Of a stretch of DNA of 64,000 nucleotides, positions 59,723 through 64,000 are shown in pieces (the stretch's first letter is position 1; each line of letters opens with the position of its first letter). The position numbers were made by a program, and so were the translations under genes. The notes below the pieces were generated by a model. That model was not told the DNA's origin. It was given only the letters and a program-made list of their open reading frames with translations, and searched no databases. Origin of the DNA: Aquamicrobium sp. LC103. GTDB taxonomy: Bacteria > Pseudomonadota > Alphaproteobacteria > Rhizobiales > Rhizobiaceae. The stretch covers positions 1-64,000 of the forward strand of contig NZ_LBCQ02000018.1 of the NCBI RefSeq assembly GCF_001014615.2, in the 5' to 3' direction.

Positions 59723-60700
59723 ATGGTAGACATTCTGGTCGTGGGCGGCGGCGGCTATATCGGCTCGCACACCTGTCTCGAGCTCGCATCGCGGGGTCAC
59801 AGGCCCATCGTCTACGACAATTTTTCTAACGGCCACCGGGAATTCGTGAAATGGGGACCGGTCGAGGAAGGCGACATACGCGACCGCTCCCGGCTGGACG
59901 AGGTCTTTCGCAAATATGCTCCGGCCGCGGTGATTCATTTCGCCGCCCTCATCGAGGTGGGCGAATCCGTCAGGAATCCGATCGGCTTCTTCGAGAACAA
60001 TGTCTCCGGCTCGCTGAACCTCTTTGCGGCAGCCGCGGCTGCCGGCTGCAAGCGTGTCGTCTTCTCCTCCACCTGCGCCACCTATGGCGAACCCGTGCAA
60101 AATCCGATGCGCGAGGACCATCCGCAGCATCCCATCAATCCCTATGGGCGCAGCAAGCTGATCGTCGAGCAGATCTTGTGCGACCTCGATATCTACGAGA
60201 ATTTCCGTTCGGTGGCGTTGCGCTATTTCAATGCCGCCGGCGCCGATCCCGAAGGGCGTATCGGCGAATGGCACGACCCCGAAACGCATGCCGTCCCGCT
60301 CGCCATCGACGCGGCGCTCGGCCGCCGCGACGGGTTCAGCATATTCGGCAACGACTACGATACGCGTGACGGCACCTGCGTGCGCGACTTCATCCACGTC
60401 ATGGATCTCGCGGACGCCCATGTCCGGGCGGTGGAGCACCTTCTCGACGGCGGCGCGAGCACGGCACTCAACCTCGGCACCGGCGTCGGCACGACCGTGA
60501 AGGAACTTCTCTCGACGGTCCAGCGCGTTTCCGGCAAGGATTTTCCGATAGCGGTCGCGGAACGACGGCGCGGCGACGCGCCGATGCTGGTGGCGGACTA
60601 CTCCCAGGCCCGCGAGGTGCTCGGATGGAGCCCGCAGCGCGATCTGGACACGATCGTGCGAAGCGCATGGGAGTGGCATTCGCGCGCGAATGTGCATTAG
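59723..60700 (+). CDS. exoB: UDP-glucose 4-epimerase (ExoB/GalE)
   Basis: The 325-residue short-chain dehydrogenase-fold enzyme has the NAD-binding motif VVGGGGYIGSHTCLELASRG, the catalytic Ser/Thr in SSTCATYG and YxxxK in YGRSKLIVEQ. It interconverts UDP-glucose and UDP-galactose, supplying galactose for the ExoY step. Placement beside the exo genes identifies it as ExoB. The 184-base gap after the exoX-like gene shows nothing recognisable. Confidence 0.92.
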   Translation: MVDILVVGGGGYIGSHTCLELASRGHRPIVYDNFSNGHREFVKWGPVEEGDIRDRSRLDEVFRKYAPAAVIHFAALIEVGESVRNPIGFFENNVSGSLNLFAAAAAAGCKRVVFSSTCATYGEPVQNPMREDHPQHPINPYGRSKLIVEQILCDLDIYENFRSVALRYFNAAGADPEGRIGEWHDPETHAVPLAIDAALGRRDGFSIFGNDYDTRDGTCVRDFIHVMDLADAHVRAVEHLLDGGASTALNLGTGVGTTVKELLSTVQRVSGKDFPIAVAERRRGDAPMLVADYSQAREVLGWSPQRDLDTIVRSAWEWHSRANVH

Positions 60701-60734
60701 ACTTCGCGCGACCGCATCGGAGAGGAGTTCGCCC

Positions 60735-61073
60735 GTGGCCCTTGGCTTTGGTTTCAAGACCCGCAATCCCGCCCGCGACCGGGAAACGGACATGGCCCGG
60801 CTTCAGCGTCTCGCCGCCGCGATCCAGGCGATCTCCGACGAGGTCGCGGCTGAAAAAACGGGCCTCGAAAAACGCTACAAGGCGGTCGCCGCCGACGCCG
60901 TCTTCCTCGACGAGGCGGTCGGCAATGACGAGGTCGGACAAGCCAATTCGGCGAAGGTCGACGGCATGGCGGCAACGCTGATCAACTATGAACGCCGCGT
61001 CGCCGAGCTGTCGCGCCAGCTCGGTTCGCTGGAAGAGCTCCAGCAATACGCACGGAAATTTATCGTGACTTAG
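60735..61073 (+). CDS. small coiled-coil protein between exoB and exoL
   Basis: The protein has 112 residues from a GTG that is preceded by AGAGGAG with 7-base spacing; an internal ATG at 60792 would give 93 residues. After a short basic N-terminus it is almost entirely helical, with Ala/Glu/Lys-rich heptads (MARLQRLAAAIQAISDEVAA, LEELQQYARKFIV). It has no recognised domain. It starts 34 bases after exoB and may be cotranscribed with it. Confidence 0.6.
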   Translation: MALGFGFKTRNPARDRETDMARLQRLAAAIQAISDEVAAEKTGLEKRYKAVAADAVFLDEAVGNDEVGQANSAKVDGMAATLINYERRVAELSRQLGSLEELQQYARKFIVT

Positions 61074-61221
61074 ACGCGGCCCGGTATCAAGATTTGGTCG
61101 CCGATTGGTCCCAAAGCAGCCCAACTTTCCGCTACCTTGGCGCACCCAGTAGCGTCGCTTTGCAGGCAAAACAATTGTCGCAAGGCTTGTCGCATCGTGA
61201 TCGTCAGGCACCGAGATCCGG

Positions 61222-61253
61222 TTGACAATTGCTACGCTGCACAAAAGTATATT
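61222..61253 (+). promoter_or_regulatory. possible sigma-70-type promoter before exoL
   Basis: TTGACA at 61222-61227 and TATATT at 61248-61253 resemble -35 and -10 elements, but the 20-base spacer is longer than the usual 17. The position is about 60 bases before the exoL start in the 242-base gap 61074-61315, which has no gene. Confidence 0.35.
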
Positions 61254-61315
61254 GCAACGCACAATGAATTGGGTCAGTTTGTGCGAGGGGGTGCAACAAT
61301 GGTCAGTCAGGTGAC

Positions 61316-62497
61316 ATGCTGCACATTCTCTACATCGTTCACGATGTTTCCGATCCGGCGGTTCGCCGGCGGGTCAAGATGCTCAGGACGGGTGGCGCGG
61401 AAATCGTGCTTGCCGGTTTTCGCAGGACGCAGGAGCCTGTCGCCGATATCGAGGGCATTCGCCCGATCGATCTCGGCGCCACGCAGGACGGACGGTTCGC
61501 GCAGCGGCTGCTTGCGGTTGCCGGCGCAGCGCTGTCGATCAGGTCTAAATTCGGAAAACTCGCCGAGCCCGACCTTGTCATCGCGCGCAATCTCGAAATG
61601 CTCGCGCTCGCCCGACGGGCCAAGGCGGCTTTCGGCTGGCGCGAAACGCCGCTCGTCTACGAATGCCTCGACATCCACCGGCTCGTCCTTCGCCCGGACG
61701 TCGTGGGCCGGGCCATGCGCGGCGCCGAGCGGCTTCTCGCCCGTGACGCACGCCTGTTGATGACCAGTTCGCCGGCCTTCGTGGCGAATTATTTCCAGCG
61801 TTACGGGCAGGTTTCCGCTCCGATCGAGCTCGTGGAGAACAAGCATCTCGAACTGTCGGAAACAGCACCGCCGCGAAGCGCGGCAAACACGCCGCCGCCG
61901 TGGCGCATCGGCTGGTTCGGCGCCTTGCGTTGCAGGAAGTCGCTCGAGCTTCTCGCCCGTTTCACGCGGGCGGAGAAAGGCCGCTACGAGGTCATCCTTC
62001 GCGGCAGGCCGGCGCTTTCCGAGTTCCCGGATTTTCACGGTTTCGTCGAGGCGGAGCCCTATCTCACCTTTGCCGGCCCTTACCGGAATCCGGAGGACAT
62101 CGCGGAAATCTATGGCGGCGTGCATTTCTCCTGGGCGATCGATTTCTTCGAGGAAGGGCAGAATTCCGAGTGGTTGCTGCCCAACCGGCTCTACGAGGGC
62201 TGCAGGTTCGGCGCGATTCCGATCACGATGAGCGGGACTGAAACCGCTCGCCATGTCGGCGAACGCGGAATCGGCGTCGAGCTGCCGGAGGCGACGCCCG
62301 CGGCGATTTCGGCGGCGCTGAGCGCGATCGACGTCGAAAGCCACGGCGCGATGAGGACCCGCGTGCTCGCCGCCGGGCCGGGCGCATGGTCCTATGACGC
62401 TGCCGATTGCAGGGCTCTCGTCGCTCGCCTGAGCACCCTTGGGAAAACCCCCAGGCCATATCCCGCGGGGGCGGGAATCATAACGGATTCACCATGA
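61316..62497 (+). CDS. exoL: succinoglycan glycosyltransferase ExoL-like
   Basis: The 393-residue cytosolic glycosyltransferase begins MLHILYIVHDVSDPAVRRRV. Its length (ExoL about 400 residues), its opening and its position directly before exoA match ExoL, which adds a glucose to the growing octasaccharide. The stop overlaps an ATG of the exoA frame. A stronger ribosome-binding site (GAGGGGG) precedes an out-of-frame ATG at 61300; the used start has AGGTG close by. Confidence 0.85.
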   Translation: MLHILYIVHDVSDPAVRRRVKMLRTGGAEIVLAGFRRTQEPVADIEGIRPIDLGATQDGRFAQRLLAVAGAALSIRSKFGKLAEPDLVIARNLEMLALARRAKAAFGWRETPLVYECLDIHRLVLRPDVVGRAMRGAERLLARDARLLMTSSPAFVANYFQRYGQVSAPIELVENKHLELSETAPPRSAANTPPPWRIGWFGALRCRKSLELLARFTRAEKGRYEVILRGRPALSEFPDFHGFVEAEPYLTFAGPYRNPEDIAEIYGGVHFSWAIDFFEEGQNSEWLLPNRLYEGCRFGAIPITMSGTETARHVGERGIGVELPEATPAAISAALSAIDVESHGAMRTRVLAAGPGAWSYDAADCRALVARLSTLGKTPRPYPAGAGIITDSP

Positions 62498-62514
62498 TGA
62501 AAGAGGGGCGCAGC

Positions 62515-63510
62515 ATGTCCGAAAACGAGAAGCTGCCATCCGTTCTGATCATTATCCCCTGCCTCGACGAAGTCCACCACATTGGGGGACTGCTGGGGAG
62601 ACTGCGCGACGCAACGGCTCGTCTCGATGCGAAGATCGTTGTCGCCGACGGCGGCAGCACCGACGGAACCGTGGCGATCGTGGAAAAGATTGCGTCGGAG
62701 GACGCCCGCGTCGCGTTCCTCCACAATCCGCGCCGCCTTCAAAGCGCGGCCATCAATCTTGCCGTCGAGCGTTTCGGCGACGGTTGCGAATATCTCCTGC
62801 GCATCGACGCGCATGGCCGCTACCCCGACGAATATTGCGAGCGCCTGCTTCGCGACGCACTGCGAACGGACGCGGATTCCGTCGTCGTCCCGATGAAGAC
62901 GGAAGGGCATGACCTCGTTCAGCAGGCGACGGCGGCGGCGCAGAACTCGCGTCTGGGCACCGGCGGCTCGGCGCACAGGCATGCGTCCACAGGCGCGTGG
63001 GTCGATCACGGCCATCACGCGCTGATGCGAATCGAGGCCTTCAGGGCTGTCGGCGGATATGACGAGACCTTCAGCCATAATGAGGATGCGGAGCTGGACC
63101 ACAGGCTGCGCGCGGCCGGCTACCGGATCTGGCTCAGCGGCACCACGCAGATGACCTACTATCCGCGCAACACGCTGAGCGGCCTCTTCCGGCAATATCT
63201 CGGCTACGGGCGCGGACGCGCGCGCAACATGTTGAAGCATCGCAGCATGCCGAGGATTCGTCAGGCCCTGCCCCTGCTGGTCTTCCCCGTGTCGCTGTTT
63301 TCCGCCTTCTGGTTCGTGCACTGGGTTGCGGCCGTTCCGCTCGCGGTGTGGGTGTTTGCCTGCCTCGGCTATGCATCGGCCATGGCGCTGCGGCGAAGCA
63401 ATCCAAAGCTGGTACTGGCAGGTGTTTCGGCAATGGTCATGCACCTTGCCTGGTCGCTGGGCTTCTGGATGCAGCTAATGACGATATCTCCTCGACGGCA
63501 GGCCGCCTGA
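62515..63510 (+). CDS. exoA: succinoglycan beta-glucosyltransferase ExoA-like (glycosyltransferase family 2)
   Basis: The protein has 331 residues, almost the length of S. meliloti ExoA (330). The family 2 glycosyltransferase core is clear: PSVLIIIPCLDE, the DxD-type site VVADGGSTDG and the later IDAHGRYP, ending in hydrophobic segments (about 260-320) that hold it at the membrane. The ATG at 62515 has AGAGGGG 6 bases upstream; an ATG at 62494 overlaps the exoL stop (ATGA) and is an alternative. In S. meliloti ExoA adds the second sugar, a beta-1,3-linked glucose. Confidence 0.9.
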   Translation: MSENEKLPSVLIIIPCLDEVHHIGGLLGRLRDATARLDAKIVVADGGSTDGTVAIVEKIASEDARVAFLHNPRRLQSAAINLAVERFGDGCEYLLRIDAHGRYPDEYCERLLRDALRTDADSVVVPMKTEGHDLVQQATAAAQNSRLGTGGSAHRHASTGAWVDHGHHALMRIEAFRAVGGYDETFSHNEDAELDHRLRAAGYRIWLSGTTQMTYYPRNTLSGLFRQYLGYGRGRARNMLKHRSMPRIRQALPLLVFPVSLFSAFWFVHWVAAVPLAVWVFACLGYASAMALRRSNPKLVLAGVSAMVMHLAWSLGFWMQLMTISPRRQAA

Positions 63511-64000
63511 TGACGACGCCCCGCGTGGACATATGCATCTGCACCTTCAGGCGCCCGGAGCTCGCGGCCGCCCTCAGGTCGGTCGCGGCGATGAATTTTC
63601 CAGCCGGCTACGAGTTCGCGATCATCGTCGCCGACAATGACGAGCATCCTTCCGCGCAGGAACTGGTCAAGAAGATCGCCGCCGAGATATCCCTGCCCGT
63701 CACCTACCGTCATTGTCCCGCCCGCAACATCTCGCTGGCGCGCAACGGCTGTCTCGATGCCTCCTCGGCCGATTACGTCGCTTTCCTGGACGATGACGAA
63801 ACGGCGACGCCGCACTGGATCGCCGAGCTTCTGGAGACGATACGGACAACCGACGCCGACGTGGTGCTGGGACCGGTCCGCGCCGTCTATGGTCCCCAGG
63901 CGCCGGCCTGGATGAGGGACGGCGATTTCCACTCCACCCTGCCCGTCTGGGTGAAGGGTGAAATCCGCACCGGCTATACCTGCAACGTGCTCATGCGCAT
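63510..64000 (+). CDS. exoM: succinoglycan glucosyltransferase ExoM-like, partial
   Basis: The gene starts on the last base of the exoA stop (TGATG) and runs off the right edge; 163 codons are visible of an expected about 310. The family 2 glycosyltransferase start VDICICTFRRPELAAALRSV, then VADNDEHPSAQEL, CPARNISLARNGCL and FLDDDETATPHW with the DDD metal site are visible. In S. meliloti ExoM follows exoA and adds the fourth sugar, so both sequence and order support the name. Confidence 0.88.
   Translation, partial: MTTPRVDICICTFRRPELAAALRSVAAMNFPAGYEFAIIVADNDEHPSAQELVKKIAAEISLPVTYRHCPARNISLARNGCLDASSADYVAFLDDDETATPHWIAELLETIRTTDADVVLGPVRAVYGPQAPAWMRDGDFHSTLPVWVKGEIRTGYTCNVLMR

Overview
The window is high-GC chromosomal DNA from an alphaproteobacterium, most likely a member of the Hyphomicrobiales (Rhizobiales; Rhizobiaceae/Phyllobacteriaceae type). 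The evidence is the succinoglycan-like exo genes (exoY, exoF, exoK, exoB, exoL, exoA, exoM), an ExoX/SyrA-type repressor, a DUF930 protein, the dense ABC-importer content and two EcfG-type (GGAAC-N16-xGTT) promoters. I see no tRNA, rRNA, insertion sequence, prophage or CRISPR array. Genes are tightly packed, often with ATGA or TGATG start/stop overlaps.

Layout. 1-531: two small exported proteins, one cut by the window edge. 718-8221 (minus): a dipeptide/oligopeptide-type ABC importer (dppABCDF-like) downstream of a split transketolase pair. 8305-9531 (minus): a glutamate-1-semialdehyde-aminomutase-like class III aminotransferase. 9654-12398 (plus): an OtnK-type acid-sugar kinase, a class II aldolase/OtnC-like enzyme and an AroE-like dehydrogenase. 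12450-21585 (plus): a putrescine-type ABC importer, a GntR/FCD regulator, and small and large N,N-dimethylformamidase-like subunits followed by a second dimethylformamidase-like catalytic subunit. Near-identical palindromic sites (TGATACATGATATATC and relatives) lie at the three promoter regions of this first third, so these units look like one regulon for uptake and breakdown of an amide-type substrate that is not identified.

21847-30057 (minus): a DUF1810 protein, then a type I secretion operon: a glycine-rich low-complexity protein, an acidic repeat protein, an ABC exporter with an unusual N-terminal extension and an HlyD-type adaptor. 30653-37492 (plus): an orphan lower-GC gene, the stress cluster prkA-yeaH-spoVR behind an EcfG-like promoter, and small exported proteins. 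37534-44437: a polyamine module with an acetylpolyamine amidohydrolase-like deacetylase, a YtcJ-type amidohydrolase and a PotABCD importer, closed by a clear terminator. 44513-45365: CsbD (with a consensus EcfG promoter) and DoxX.

45409-53154 (minus): a sugar catabolism operon transcribed as periplasmic binding protein, ATPase, two permeases, LacI regulator, Gfo/Idh/MocA dehydrogenase and PfkB kinase, with a perfect LacI-type palindrome 50 bases upstream. 53308-64000: an exopolysaccharide region, with exoY-exoF-exoK-flippase-exoV on the minus strand and an exoX-like gene, exoB, a small coiled-coil gene, exoL, exoA and a partial exoM on the plus strand, separated by a notably AT-rich intergenic stretch. 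The gene order differs from the classical Sinorhizobium meliloti cluster.
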